A stretch of DNA of 64,000 nucleotides from Adenophora triphylla var. japonica. Lineage: Eukaryota; Streptophyta; Magnoliopsida; Asterales; Campanulaceae. Made by a program: the position numbers and the translations under genes. Location of the stretch: the NCBI GenBank assembly GCA_022495995.1, contig JAFEMH010007517.1, positions 1 to 64,000 of the forward strand. The letters are read 5' to 3'. Shown piece by piece: positions 1 to 11,510 of this stretch. The notes under the pieces were generated by a model. The model saw only the letters and a program-made list of their open reading frames with translations. It had not been told where the DNA came from and searched no databases. Numbering within the stretch: position 1 is the stretch's first letter; each line of letters begins with the position of its first letter.

Positions 1-223
1 ATGTGACACTGCGTTGCATGCCACCTCCCTCTAGTCACCTTTCAATCACAAATCAAGCCGAAAAAGACCAAAATACCCCCGGATTTGCAAGCCAAAGTCC
101 GGCATTCAACTCCCTGGCGCAAATTTTCTCGATATTGCCAAAGAAGCCCCTCGTAATTCCAAAATATCCTTAAACTCCGAAAAATGCCCAAGTCCGTCCG
201 ACTCCCTACCGCCAATTTTCACC

Positions 224-231
224 TATAAATA
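224..231 (+). promoter_or_regulatory. TATA box of LTR A
   Basis: TATAAATA lies in the LTR at a position comparable to the TATA boxes of B and C. It is the likely U3 core promoter, with transcription starting about 30 bp downstream. Unlike B and C, no CpG palindrome is visible in the 40 bp upstream. Confidence 0.7.
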
Positions 232-689
232 GAAATGGTTGTCACAAAGCCAAAAGAAGGAACTTTTTCACCCAAAATCACCCTCACTCACGGCCCAAAC
301 CGATTTCACCCCTTCCCGCAGCTCCCGTTTGCCTCGATTCGCGTGAAACTTCCGTATTTCGATCAAATACGCCCTCTCATCACTTCGAAACACCCTTTCG
401 AACTAATTTTCATGTCCCGTACAACACCTTTCCGAGCCAAAGGAGTCGACCCTAGCCATAGGTATAACTCCCTCTCTCCTAAATCTCTCGCTTTCGTCTC
501 TGCTTACGCGCCATTCCGCTACAACCGTTTCGAACAACGTTATTCGAAATATAGAAGCCGCCTCCGCTTTCTAACGGGGTCCGATACGTTTAGCCCCTCG
601 ATCCTCTTCTCTTTCCGTAAGAGAAGTAATCACGGAGTTCAAAACGGCATTCCGACCCCGTTGCCCATTTACTTTTACTTAATTTACCA

Positions 690-860
690 ATTCCGGATCG
701 ATCGATCCGTTGATCGAATCATTTACTTTCGTCATTTACAATTCCGAGCCGATTGGCCTCGTTGATCGTCATTTACAATTCCAAAAAGCCGATTGGCCTC
801 TTGTTGATCGTCATTTACAATTCCGGATCGATTGGTTCCGTTGATACTCGACTTTAAATA
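690..860 (+). repeat. Tandem repeat in LTR A
   Basis: Three to four imperfect copies of a unit of about 50 bp, built around GTCATTTACAATTCC followed by a GATCGATTGG-like core. Not protein coding. Confidence 0.7.
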
Positions 861-957
861 CCGTCATTTTACAAAGTCCGACCTGTTTAGGATCGGTGAT
901 AGTATTTACTTCTTTTCTAGAAGTCCGAGTCACAGGTACCCCGATTCATTGATCGCA

Positions 958-1350
958 TGTCATTTAATACGCATTTATCCCGTAAAAATCGTTAACAATG
1001 TAATGCCCGGTTCAAAACCGGAGTTCGTCCGTCGAACTCTCTTTCAAAATGCGCGAAATGACGTTTGGCCTCCAAACGCTCATCTTCAAACTAAAAGCCG
1101 CCATTTGACACTTAAAATCATTTAATACGCATTTTTCCCGTAAAAATCGTTAACAATGACACGCCCGGTTCAAAAAACCGGAGTTCGACCTTCGAACTCC
1201 TTTTCAAACTCAAAATCGACGTTTGCCACGCAAACGCTCATTTCAAGCTATCGACGTTTGCCACGCAAACGCTCATTTCCGTCTCAAAACCGACGTTTGT
1301 CATTCAAACGCTCGCCTTTTCAAAGTCACCTAATCAACGTTTGACATTCA
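958..1350 (+). repeat. Hairpin-forming tandem repeats in LTR A
   Basis: Two kinds of repeated stem-loop alternate here. A block around GTAAAAATCGTTAACAATG followed by CCCGGTTC..ACCGG occurs twice (near 980 and 1140). A block CGTTTGCCACGCAAACG and diverged relatives occurs about five times between 1060 and 1350. Each can fold on itself (CGTTTG with CAAACG). Confidence 0.7.
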
Positions 1351-1768
1351 AACCAAGATTAAGCTTGTCATTCAAGCCCCCATTTCAAAAAAAAAAAAAA
1401 CACACACACACACACGTTTTAGAGAAAGGTAGAAAGACTCATCATACGAGGCGTTTCGGGTGATCTCGTAATACTCTTCCCGAAACGTAACGTGACCTCC
1501 GAACCTAACAATCTCTGGTACTAAAAAGCTTTTTACTCGTTTTTGCTACCAATAAAAATGATCCCCTGTTTTCAAAGCCTTTTCCTAAGTTTTTGCTACC
1601 AATAAAAACGACACCATTTTCAAAAGCCGTTTCTCAATGTTTGGGCTCAAAATACAAAAACCGCGTGGCGACTCCTCATTTTTTCCTTCCCATGAAGCGA
1701 GGTCTCAGACACCAACCTCCCGCGAAAGACAACCGCCTTTCGCGTCGCGCGAAATCCGGGTAATTTCA

Positions 1769-1788
1769 GCCGGTGACTCACTGGGACA
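1769..1788 (+). other. Primer-binding-site-like sequence of element A
   Basis: The stretch GGTGACTCACTGGGAC corresponds in place and sequence to TGGCGACTCCGCTGGGGAC of element C, directly after the LTR end. Several mismatches suggest decay. The tRNA partner cannot be settled from the sequence alone; tRNA-Arg is the one usually given for Ogre-type elements. Confidence 0.6.
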
Positions 1789-3072
1789 AAGATACTTTTT
1801 CAAAACTGTCATTGTTTTCAAAAAGCCTTCCGTGGGTCAAACTTTCGTTTACCCTTCCTCGTTTTCGTGTGTGTGAGTTCCTTTAAACCTCGAACGGTTT
1901 TTTGTTTCAAAAGGCATTACATTGTCAACTTTTCAAAATCTTACCATGTTTGTGCATCCCCATTCATGTTTGATTTTCATGCTATATTTTGAACTGTGCA
2001 TCATAAATTCTTTAAGACACATTCTGAAAAATCTCAGTTTTACTCAAAAAAAGAATTTTAGTGACCGCACACCACGCGCACTTGCTGCCTCGGAACACCG
2101 CACTCCACGTGCACTTGCTGCCTCGGAACACTGCACACTACAACCCCTAACCCGGGATGGCCTTATCAGTTGCACCCCGATTGGCCTGCCAGATGCCTTT
2201 CGGGGGCGCACGGGGTCATCCCAAACATCCCATCCTAGCCCATGCAAGCCATGCACTCTTTGTGTCACACTTTGTCCAAGACCCCGGTTGGTTTTTGGCT
2301 TAGCTCGTGTCATAAAGCCTAAGTGTATGTTTTTACGCGGCCCCGCTCCGAGTCAAGCTCGAGAGGTTGAGACCGAAGGTCGTTCCCGACCCGAAGTCTC
2401 GAGCTCTTCAGCCTTGACTTTGACGCGGAGCTCTGCCAAAAAATATACCTGAAGATTCAATGTGACACCGTGTCACCAAACCTCACCGTATGCATCGTGC
2501 CAGCCACAACTCGGCTAACGCCAAAAGCTAAGGTCCCTCGCACAAGCGAGTCAGAGAGGTCATGCCCAAAATTTTGGCACGATCCCCGCCTTAACTTAAG
2601 GACGTTGACTTCGACCGTGGCCCGCGCGTCACATACGTTGAAAGTTTGCGTGATCGCCTAGCCTTAAGTTCACTTTTCCTTTTGTCGGTGGAACTCGCTT
2701 GCCTTATCGTACCTCGCTCGGATAGTCCATCCCGAGAAAGATGATCTACAATGGAAACGAGGGGCTTATAATCGTAGTGACGAGATCCACCGATTAGAGC
2801 TCTAGGATTAGTTGCGAAAAGAAGACTCGCTCTTTTCCAACCGATTAGGACTCGAGAAAACGCGCTTTAAGTAAACATTAATCGGTAATCGCACATTGCA
2901 CAAGCCCGAAACCTTGAGCCAAATACCCTTTTCCGAAGCCTAAACCCTTCCTTTCGTTCCCTGCAATGAGCGTAAAGTGGTTCAAATTTCCGGCCGCCGC
3001 CGTACCAGATCACCGTTACGGCAGTCGTGACAGCTTCTTCGGTTCCCTCAGCTCCTCACTGTAATTTCCGAC
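1789..3072 (+). other. Untranslated leader of element A
   Basis: No coding domain is recognised in this 1.3 kb between primer site and gag. A unit of about 37 bp containing CGCACTTGCTGCCTCGGAACA is duplicated at 2061-2130. At 2684-2876 lies a block shared with the leaders of B (16966-17160) and C (36050-36254), with the same key words GAGGGGCTTATA, CTTTTCCAACC and TTTAAGTAAAC in the same order. Gag starts about 200 bp after this block. Confidence 0.65.
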
Positions 3073-4700
3073 ATGTCTAGCTCACCGAGAAATCGTGACG
3101 GGACGGACCCCGCCACCGGTAACAGATATGACTTTGGAAGAAGCCATCCCAAGCTTGTGAGGTTCACAAGAGGCGTAAAGAAGATCGCAGAATTTCGTGG
3201 TACAGCTTTCGAATGAGCGAGGTATAGCAGCCTATCCCCGCCGTACGGTACTTTTGTCCCTGGTCGAGGATGACGATTCCTCGAAACCAGCTTCACCAAG
3301 CCTTCAACCAGTTCCTCCCCCGCCAACTTACGGATGCCTTCCAACCAAGGAAACAAACGACCTAGGCTTCCACGTTGCCACCTCTCGTGGCAACCCCTGG
3401 CCATATTTCGCTTGTGCCGCTACTCCATCACTCAATACCACCAGCCGCACCACCTGACCATCTCAAATGCATGCCAATATCCTTCAATACCCTCTCTAAG
3501 GTTCATCCTGCCGCCTATACATGAATCCTAAAAACACCGGGGACAAACCCCGATACGCTCGTAAAAGGCTCCCATATATCCACATATATCAAGCCTTCCA
3601 CCTCCAATCACTACCGCTCACGTGGTAGCACCCGGCGCCGAGCCTCACAGTCCACCACCGGACCCAACCTTAGCCTCGGATGGTCGAACAGATGAAAGAC
3701 TCCGAAAGCCACCATGAGCAAACTCAAAGCATGAAACACTCAAATCCACGTATCCGGAATGGTCACGCCTCTCCCCGCCAAGTTCGAATGCCGGAGATGG
3801 ACCGATTCGACGGAACCGAATGTCCTCAAACGCACGTCGACACCTACGTTCTGCATGAGAGCGAAAGGAGCAACCTCCAAAGAAATGGCCGACCACTTCC
3901 AAGATACGCTCAAAAGTTCGCCGTTACGATGGTTTCGAGGGTCAAGCCTCGCGGATCGCCACACTGGGATCAGATTAGTAACATCTTCCCGGAACGGTAC
4001 CGATCCAACTTAGAGTGGGAAACAAGTCGTGAGGACTTAATCACCACCGAGCAGTAAAGCGGATGAAAGTGTTGGGGAATTCTACAAGCAGGTGGAGTTG
4101 AAACTCTCCGAGATCATGGAGCCACTCTCCAAGGATGAACAGATGCGGATCTTCAAGTCCCGCTTAAGACCGTCCATCGAACTCTCATCACCATCATTTC
4201 TTCCTGCATCTCCGGCCATGGTCAATGCCGGCTCACGCTTCGAGAAGGATCTCAAGGAAAAGTTGGCTACTGACACAACCCATACGTATACCGCTAGCCA
4301 GCTTGCATTCAATCCCGCACCGGCCCTCGACAAAGGGAAAGATACGTCTCGTCAACTACATCCATCGTGGGACAACTGCAATGTGCAACAAACCCGTGCC
4401 CCACAAAGCAACAATTCTACTCAGTGCGTACATGCCGTACACTTCGACAAGTTTGACATGCCACCGAGCAAGATGCCGGAAGGGTTAATCAAGGAAGGTC
4501 TCCTTAAACCCGTTGCAATTACAAACCCAAAAATCCCGTAGCCAATGCGGACAAGAGCAAATACTGCGCCTTCCATCGCATCACGGCCATACCACAGACA
4601 ACTGTTTGGGGTTACGATACGAAATCCAAAACTTGATAGAGGAAGGAAAATTGGAGCGTCCCCCGACCGTCACACAGCCGGAAATCCTTTCCGAACAATA
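3073..4700 (+). pseudogene. gag: gag of element A (broken)
   Basis: Capsid/nucleocapsid precursor of a Tat element. The start ATG at 3073 gives MSSSPRNRDGTDP, which matches the B start MSASPGNDGD. The frame closes after 47 codons. The capsid core is split over two frames between about 3780 and 3960 (MPEMDRFDGTECPQTH, then KEMADHFQDTLKSSPLRWF). It is followed by the retrotransposon-gag helices KADESVGEFYKQVELKLSE and RIFKSRLRPSIE near 4060-4180. A cysteine/histidine motif YCAFHRITGHTTDNC ends it at 4562-4608 and is typical of this lineage. Indels, not only stops, break the frame. Confidence 0.8.
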
Positions 4701-4959
4701 ACAAGCGTGAATTCCATTGAGTGGGTGCCCAAGAAGATTGCAAAAGAAGCGCTCCGCCTCTTCCACCGGGTCTCATCAAATGTCCACATCGCCTACGATG
4801 TTTGTGATCAAGCTCCGCCGCCCGGGAGTACGAGTCCCAAGATATGGTCCGAGCAATCCTCCGAGAAAACAGAAGAAGAAGTCCTCTCAACAAAGAATCG
4901 AGAGAAAGATACGAAGCCGGGGACACCAGCGTAGGTACACTCTGAGAGCCTTCCGAGAG

Positions 4960-5900
4960 GTTCGACTACTACGCATCGTACTCCACCAGTCCCTCTCTTC
5001 CTCCAGCCATGCCTTTAGAGCAAGCAAGGATGGGAAAGCCGAAAAGTCCCGCCGACAACGGAGCTCGCACTGGACACCGAATACCTCGCATCTTGGTAAT
5101 CTTATCGCCAGCCGAAGCCCTAACCCCCCGCGGGATCAGCCAAGATTCAATTTGTCCATCTTCCGAGCACGGACCGGCAAAGGAAGATCAAGGTCAGCTT
5201 GGCACTCGCACTCGATCAACGTGCTAACCAATGGCGGCAACCGCCACAAACAGCCTCTCAACACAATCCCGAGGCTCCAAAGCAAAGGCTTTACCTCGCA
5301 AGAGGAAGACAGGAAACGGATGGCTTGATGACTCTCCTTCTCCGGATAGAGACCAGATCTACGATTCCCGACCGTACGGCGCATGATCACGTTCGTGATG
5401 AAGACTTACCGAGAGATGCCTCGGGGCACAACGAAGCTCTGTACATCACTCTCAAGCTCAACACCATAACACTCCCCGGAGTATTGGTAGACAACGGGTC
5501 AGCCGTTAATGTTCTCCCTCTCAGAATGATGCGAGCCCTCCGTATCAACGAAAGCCATCTCGATTCCCGTCTACCGACTATCAAGGCCTACGACACTGCC
5601 GTCTCGTCCCCATCCCTGGGACTCAGAACTGGAACTCTGGTTCGAAACCCAAATGGTGCCAGCAAAATTCCACGTAATGGATATTCCATCTGAATTCACA
5701 GCTCTCTTGGGACGCCCTTGGCTACATCACATGAAAGACATAGCCTCCACTCTCCATCAGTGTGTTAAGTTCATTAACCGGCAGGGAGATCTCGAAGTCA
5801 TCCGAGGGGACAGTTTCCTCATAGGGAACGAAGCCGAGACAATAGCCAAGCGTGTCCGCACTGTGCACCGTGGTTACCTCCTTCGAATCAACCAAGGGAC
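4960..5900 (+). pseudogene. First retropepsin-like protease module of element A (PR1)
   Basis: The aspartic protease region reads VLVDNGSAVNVLP near 5484-5523, with D-N-G in place of the usual D-T/S-G; D-N-G and D-G-G forms are known in plant gypsy elements. It is preceded by HNEALYITLKL and followed by FHVMDIPSEFTALLGRPWLH, the conserved flap and C-terminal part, and by IASTLHQCVKFI. The stretch 4700-5380 links gag to it and has no recognisable domain. A homologous second module lies at 8640-9270, so this element carries two; B and C show only one. Confidence 0.75.
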
Positions 5901-8640
5901 TACCGGGCAAATCTCATCGAATCCTCGTAGTCCTGGAGATGCTAACTATGTAAACGTACTCGAGCAAAGTGCACTCATGCGTCCGATACATCAAGTTCAA
6001 CTGTCGTTTCCAACATTTGGAGGCGATTGGAAAGAAACACCGAACATCGCCATGATGCGGGCACATAAACCCCCAGCCTCCAATCGGAGATTCGCGCATT
6101 CTTCAAACCAACTCTCTGGCCCCGCCGGGCGAAGAGATCTTTGTGATAAAGGTCAACAAGCACCGTCATTCTCGTTTTGAATGCATGAAAGTCGTATGGG
6201 ATGTCCTCCACGAGGAACTACCCGCTGCACCCCTCTTCTCCAACGAAGGGCATGACGTTTTCCTAGCCGCTCCAAAGAACGCACCCCGACGCAATACGCC
6301 CCTACGTTTGGGTTGAGCCGTCTGATGACGACCGAATCGTGACTCTCCGGAGTCGAGGACGCGGCACCCGCAGCACCTCTCGCATTCACATGCTCGCCAG
6401 GACGGAACTCCTTCCGATCAGGTCACCTACGACCAAGGCTCCAATACCATGGAGATTGTCAAGCTCAACGTCCAAGATGTGCGCTATCCGACAATTGGAA
6501 GCAACTGTTCACACGACAAAGAATCCCTCTCGATCAAGTGGTCGACGACGACTTCGTCAACATCATCTATTCCGTATATCCCGATGATACCAAGGATCCG
6601 GTCCTTATCGTCGATTCTCGCAATGCCAAAGTTACCTCGACGACGCCCGCTCATGGTAAATGAGGCCCCGGCCAAGCGAGCTCGAGCTCATCACTACTTC
6701 CGACTACCAGCCCAGCGCAACCGGCCCGTGCCGTAGTCATGCTTATACCCTCAAGCACCGCCAAGGCCAAGGGCAACAGCCGAAGGAGACCAAGCTCCTC
6801 ACCCCGCTACGAGTCAGATCAACCTCGGGAACGCTTCCGGCAGCCTACCCCGAAACATCTGTGGAAAGTCTTCCCCGCAAGGCGTAGTCGCCTTCCGACA
6901 TAGGAAATGACCACCTCAAAGCATCAACATGCTCCAGCTCGATTTTGCTCCCAGCCGTCACGGCCCTGGATTCGCACATCCCGCCAGCCGACCGCTAGCT
7001 CGATAGACTCGCGATCGAGCGAGATCACGAGACCGTCAACATTGCAGAATTCAACACCCCCGTGGTCAATCAAGCGTATATGGGCAAATTTCTTGGTAAT
7101 CGAGATCAAGGAAGGCCGCATGGAATGTCCTCCCGACTTCCTTCGTCAACGTAATCCAAGTGTTTCCGCCATTCGGCGATTTGAATGTAATCACGGCTTC
7201 TGGACACTAGTCGATGACGCGCACCTACGGAGACTCGCTTAGCTCTCGCAAGGAAAGCCCTCATGGAACTAGCCGCTCAAGAAAGTCATCTTTGGGACGA
7301 AGACCAAGCTCGAAAGACCGACAGGACCGAGCCCTTAAAGTGTCACAAGCAGCTTCGCATTAAAGCTAGAGGCCACTCTAGACCAGCCGACTCTCAAGGG
7401 TTTTGCTCACGACAACTTCCTGACTACCGTCTCTGTTCTCATCCAACCCCTCTCGCCACACGAGGGTGGTCAACGGTCCCGATGACCTAGGAGATGGAAC
7501 GACACACAAGATAACGAATCCCGCCGCTTACCTCCCCGAGGAAAGCAAGTTCTCTCGTGAAAGCGACGACGAAGGCGATGAAACCATTCTCTTCCAAGTC
7601 GGGCATGAAGTCAACAAAACCGACTCCCAAGGGTCCTCGGGAGGATGGGAACGGATCATTTCCGCACTCAAATTGAAAGGCCAACTCAGAGAGGAAGGTC
7701 TATTTAAAAACAAGAGGAGGATGGAAATTGCCTCGAGCAACTACTCAGTGGAAATTCCATGCATCGAGGCATTCGCTTGGCGTAAACGATCAACCTGGGA
7801 CAAAGAACCTGGGCCACATGGGCAGATGTTCGGGAAGCCGTGTACTCACCTTCCGACATACCCGCCACTCGATAAAACAAAGGAGAAAACTCTCCCCGAC
7901 GGAGGTTTACCTAGACCGCCGCACGCAGCTTCAAAGAAGCACCGGCTATTCTCACATGGGAAGAAACGCAGCGCTAACTTCGACGCAGCTCCGCCGCAAG
8001 AAAGTTGGATCCGGGGCCAAGAGTGGAGGAAAATTAGCAAACCATACGAGTACGCTGCACTCCAACTCTGTAATGCCCCGAGTATGCTCAAGAAGAAGGA
8101 AAGGAACGCGATATACCGTGAAGAGATCAAGGAGACCGTTCGCTTGAGCCGAGAACTCTCCAACCTCCCTGAGGGTCAAAGAATGCACAGCTCCGCCTCA
8201 GCAACCACTGTTGTGCACCGACATTCGAACAAACAAGGCCAAACCGTAGGCTACCTCCCCGCCGAGGCACCTAAGCGCATCCCGGGACGAATCCGTCAAG
8301 CCGCCGAAGCTTCAGTGGAATACATCCACAATCAATGAGTTGAGGGAAGACATATGGCCCTATGCTACGAGGAATCCTCCTCTAACTATGGCTCAACTCG
8401 TAGCGGCCTGCTCGTAAGGGACCAAACCCGATGTCGCCGTTCTAACCCGATCGGGTCAAATTCATGCACTACCACCTAAGGCCACCAAAAAGCCGACGGA
8501 GCGTAACCGCAACCCGCGCCCGAAGACGCAAGTTCCCGAAAGAGGACCCGATCCTCACTACTCAAGCGCACTCGCGAACATTTCCCTTCGTCTCTCGCTC
8601 ACCTCTTCATATCCTCACAAGCTCAAGCTAGAGGAAAGCT
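5900..8640 (+). other. Unassigned pol-linker region of element A
   Basis: This 2.7 kb stretch between the two protease modules has no domain I recognise. Its GC content and CpG-rich codon style match the flanking element, so it looks like element sequence and not a foreign insert. A short motif EFNTP near 7050 is shared with the gag-pro linkers of B (near 20220, as LEFNTAY) and C (near 36980, LEFNTPY), so at least this part is the normal linker. The longest open frame in it is listed separately. Confidence 0.55.
7466..8338 (+). CDS. Hypothetical open frame in element A linker
   Basis: An uninterrupted frame of 290 codons, the second longest in element A. It begins in an acidic region (near codons 35-50, ESDDEGDE) and becomes lysine/arginine rich. 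I recognise no domain. It is probably a surviving stretch of the gag-pro linker of the polyprotein and not a separate gene; the ATG is simply the first one in the frame. Confidence 0.35.
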   Translation: MVNGPDDLGDGTTHKITNPAAYLPEESKFSRESDDEGDETILFQVGHEVNKTDSQGSSGGWERIISALKLKGQLREEGLFKNKRRMEIASSNYSVEIPCIEAFAWRKRSTWDKEPGPHGQMFGKPCTHLPTYPPLDKTKEKTLPDGGLPRPPHAASKKHRLFSHGKKRSANFDAAPPQESWIRGQEWRKISKPYEYAALQLCNAPSMLKKKERNAIYREEIKETVRLSRELSNLPEGQRMHSSASATTVVHRHSNKQGQTVGYLPAEAPKRIPGRIRQAAEASVEYIHNQ

Positions 8641-9270
8641 CGGCCCGTACCATGGTCCCCGTGGACGCAACCCCGCATGAAGTCATTCGATGATCGGCAA
8701 CATCCACTATGGCAACATTATCACCTTCACAGATTTGGACCTTCCAAAATTTGGGGCCGATCACAATGAGCCGCTCTACATCACCCCGCTGACGAGCGTC
8801 GCCTTCCCGCGTGTTGGTAGATGGAGGTTCCGGAATGAATGTCTTGCCCGCCAAGATGATGGACTCGCTTGACATCAAGCCCACAGATCTAAAGCCTTCA
8901 CCCACACCGTCAAGGCCTATGACTCTACTTCCCGTACATGCTTCTGGGTTGCTACTCTTAATATCTGGTTCGGCAAGCGGATGATCCCCACCGAATTCCA
9001 AGTATCGACATTCCAATCACTTTCACAGCCATCCTGGGCGTCCCCGGCCGCATCAAATCAATGGCGTGGCATCCACCCTTCACCAAGGCCTCAAGTTCAT
9101 GCAAGGCAACGAGCTAACCACAGCCACTACGGCGACAAAGGTCACCACCGAGGGGACCAGACCAACGACATTCCAAGGTTAGAAATCAAGCATAGTGACG
9201 ACATGCCATTAATTGGATTCACTCTGGAGACCTCCAAAATCCAAATATGCAACGTGGACCTTCCACTATC
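8640..9270 (+). pseudogene. Second retropepsin-like protease module of element A (PR2)
   Basis: This is the module found at the equivalent place in B and C. It opens with a conserved lead-in (IGNIHYGNIITFTDLDLPKF, then HNEPLYIT) at about 8692-8790. The active-site segment LVDGGSGMNVLPAKMMDSLD follows in another frame near 8815-8870 and has D-G-G. Remnants of the C-terminal part (IPTEFQV, then LHQGLKF-like words in a shifted frame) follow. At least three frameshifts break it. Confidence 0.75.
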
Positions 9271-9710
9271 TCACGACAGCATTCCTCCCGCCACGAGGAT
9301 GATGAAACTCATGAACTTCATCCCTGTGATCGGGGCTCGGCAAAAGGCTACAAGGCCAACACCAAGTTATTGAAGTCAAGGACCACACCACGGTCCAGGG
9401 GCTTGGCTACGTGCCAACACCGGCCGACATCAAGAAAGACAAAAGGCTCGCCCGCACCAAGGCGCAGCCCGCAAAAGGGGAACCTCCGACGGCACACCCA
9501 ACCTCCGACCTTACACTTTGACCTCGCTCATTACTTCACCAAGGGAACCGACAGAACCGAGGGGACCGACAAGGGAACCGACAGCGTAACCGAGGGACCG
9601 ACAAGGGAACCGACAAGAACCGAGGGACCGACAAATGAACCGACAGCAGAACCGAGGGGACCGACAATGGAACCGATGAAGATGAGAAAGAAGCAGGGAT
9701 AGTCAACACC
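9271..9710 (+). pseudogene. G-patch-like segment and Pro-Thr-Glu-Gly coding minisatellite of element A
   Basis: Near 9380-9420 the words TTVQGLGYVPTP form the glycine-rich G-patch-like motif seen after the protease in Tat elements (C has TTVYGLGYKPNG near 38960). It is followed at 9538-9675 by a tandem repeat of about 22-28 bp, with core GGGACCGACA, encoding repeated EGPT/EPT words. The repeat is absent from B and C, so it is a local expansion. Confidence 0.6.
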
Positions 9711-10583
9711 GAGACTACGTAAAGAATGGAACAGCCTAGCACGGGACCTCAAGCGTTTCAGAGGACTCAAAGCTAATCCGATAAGGGGAGCGTTCCTCGA
9801 CATCACAGCCTCTACCTGGACCAACCGCCACCACACCCAAAGACGAGTACACATTCAAGGGAATCCTGGACTTGGAGGAGCAACTCAAGGTACTCTCCAT
9901 GGGAAACAGATTGTTCGGATCACCACCGAGGCCACGTTCGAGACAAGAACTCCAAAGCGTAAGGAACCGTAATTCATAGAAGATGCTCTCAGCTGACCAG
10001 CTCTACAGAGTCTTTTTGAAGAAGCCATGGAGGTGCCAAACCCGATTGACTCTGGGCTCCGAAAACAGCATGATCGCCATGATTGGGACAGCAAGCCAAG
10101 CCTCTCGATCCCCGAACCCTCATCAAGCATCCAAAGAATGCCACCGAAGAATTGGGTAACCTTCACCGACCAAGGGCAAGCCAGTGTAATGGAAGACAAG
10201 CCGGGCCCGCACCCACATCTCCCTAAACCCGATCTCAAACCCTCCGAGTCGGTCCTGTCGAGTCCAGCCCCTTCTGAGTCATCCAATGGCCTTACGCCGG
10301 AGGACTATGATAATGTAGCCAATCATGTATTTCCGTTCTTGTTCAATGAAAAGTTTGACCTTTCGGAGTATCCTCTCATTGCCACTTTAACAACCGATAA
10401 GTTAACAAATAACTTAAAAGACGTTAATAACTCAATTGATAAAGAAGCATACATTAAACGAACAATACATTAAGGAAGTTCTCGAGCGTGTAGTTGACCA
10501 AGAGGACAACCGGGCCTAAGCCGCCGAAGAGGTTATGACCAAAGTGAACCCGGGGGTCAGTTCAAGAGCCTAAAGAGACACAA
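9711..10583 (+). pseudogene. Linker between protease and reverse transcriptase, element A
   Basis: No catalytic domain. A marker word GLTPEDYDNVANHVFPF near 10290-10340 recurs as GLTPEDYESVA in B (near 22575) and GLTPEDYQNVI in C (near 39670). It is followed by an AT-rich, asparagine/lysine-rich stretch (10370-10480) present in all three elements. The next words, NEQYIKE and NRAQAAEE, lead into the RT. Confidence 0.6.
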
Positions 10584-11510
10584 GTGGGCAGTTCTTCGCC
10601 GATGCGTAAAAGAAGCCCCGATAAGCCTCCTCCGGAGTATGTTGACGTGTTCGCACCGGTCATACCTGTGACATGCCAGACTCGATCCTCAATCGTGGAG
10701 CACAGTAATTCCCCGGATCCCGAATCCAAGCCTCAAACATGTAAGCCGCGCAAGATCAAGCCAGAGTGGTCCTTGCAAGTAAAAGAAGAGATTGAGAAAA
10801 TGCTCCGAGTTGGTTTCATCAGAGTGATTGAGTACCCGACTTGGCTCTCCAACATCGTGACGGTCACCAAGGCCAACGGAAAGGTCAGATGCTGTGTGGA
10901 TTTCCGGGATCTCAACAAGGCCAGCCCTAAAGATGATTTCCCACTGCCTAACATCGACATGCTGGTCGACACCACGACAAATTTTGAAGTAAAGTCCTTC
11001 GTGGACGGGTTCGCTGGATACAACCAGATCAAAATGTCCGAGGAGGATCAAGCCAAGACTGCCTTCACCACTCCGTGGGGGACATACTGTTACACGATCA
11101 TGCCGTTCGATCTGAAGAATGCTGGGGCTACTTACCAGCGGGCTGCAACAGCCCTCTTCCATGACATGATTCACAAAGAAATCAAAGTATATGTTGACGA
11201 CATGATCATCCACTCTAGAGGATCAGACATGCAACACATGACAGATCTGAGAAAGTTCTTCAACAGACTCAGAAAGCACTCCATGAGACTAAACCCCGCG
11301 AAGTGCACCTTCGGCGTCAAGCGCGGCAAGGTACTGGGGTACATGGTTACAGAAAGAGGTATCGAAGCCGATCCCAAGAAAATCAAGGCCATCATCGACA
11401 TGAAGCCGCCTCAAACCCTGACAGAAGTGAAGAGCTTCATGGGAAGACTTCAAGACATCGCCGCTTCATCAACCGCTGACATCTCTCTCGCGAGCCCATG
11501 TTCAAACTAA
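10584..11510 (+). CDS. pol: Reverse transcriptase domain of element A (intact fragment of broken pol)
   Basis: An open frame of 308 codons covering nearly the whole Ty3/gypsy RT. It reads EWSLQVKEEIEKMLRVGFI, VTKANGKVRCCVDFRDLNKA, SFVDGFAGYNQIKM (catalytic Asp), AFTTPWGTYCYTIMPFDLKN, and the second catalytic pair YVDDM at 11190-11204. It ends with KCTFGVKRGKVLGYMVTERG and the start of the RNase H connection. All three catalytic aspartates are present. It makes DNA from the element RNA in the virus-like particle. The frame is lost just after FMGRLQ, so no complete pol can be made. This is the best-preserved coding stretch in elements A to C. Confidence 0.9.
   Translation: MGSSSPMRKRSPDKPPPEYVDVFAPVIPVTCQTRSSIVEHSNSPDPESKPQTCKPRKIKPEWSLQVKEEIEKMLRVGFIRVIEYPTWLSNIVTVTKANGKVRCCVDFRDLNKASPKDDFPLPNIDMLVDTTTNFEVKSFVDGFAGYNQIKMSEEDQAKTAFTTPWGTYCYTIMPFDLKNAGATYQRAATALFHDMIHKEIKVYVDDMIIHSRGSDMQHMTDLRKFFNRLRKHSMRLNPAKCTFGVKRGKVLGYMVTERGIEADPKKIKAIIDMKPPQTLTEVKSFMGRLQDIAASSTADISLASPCSN

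Larger units (their letters stand above)
2..1768 (+). repeat. 5' LTR of element A (left edge uncertain)
   Basis: The right edge is placed at the CA (1767-1768) just before a primer-site-like stretch, by analogy with elements B and C. Base 2 starts with TG. The resulting length of 1767 bp is close to the 1766 bp LTR of B and the 1757 bp 3' LTR of C, which supports the left edge, but no second copy is present to prove it. It holds a TATA box, tandem repeats, hairpin repeats, a short CA microsatellite near 1395-1417 and the U5 box TGGCGACTCC shared with B and C. Confidence 0.6.

Noticed and set aside
235..765. 176-codon plus-strand frame in LTR A
   Set aside because: Lies in the LTR just after the TATA box and includes tandem repeats; no domain, and the LTRs of B and C show nothing similar.
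1922..2452. 176-codon plus-strand frame in the leader of A
   Set aside because: No homolog recognised, overlaps an open frame on the other strand and a short tandem repeat; leaders of B and C have no equivalent.
10370..10480. AT-rich stretch before RT, considered as an Ogre-type intron
   Set aside because: Coding words (NEQYIKE, AAEEV) continue across it in A and C, and no convincing donor/acceptor pair is present.
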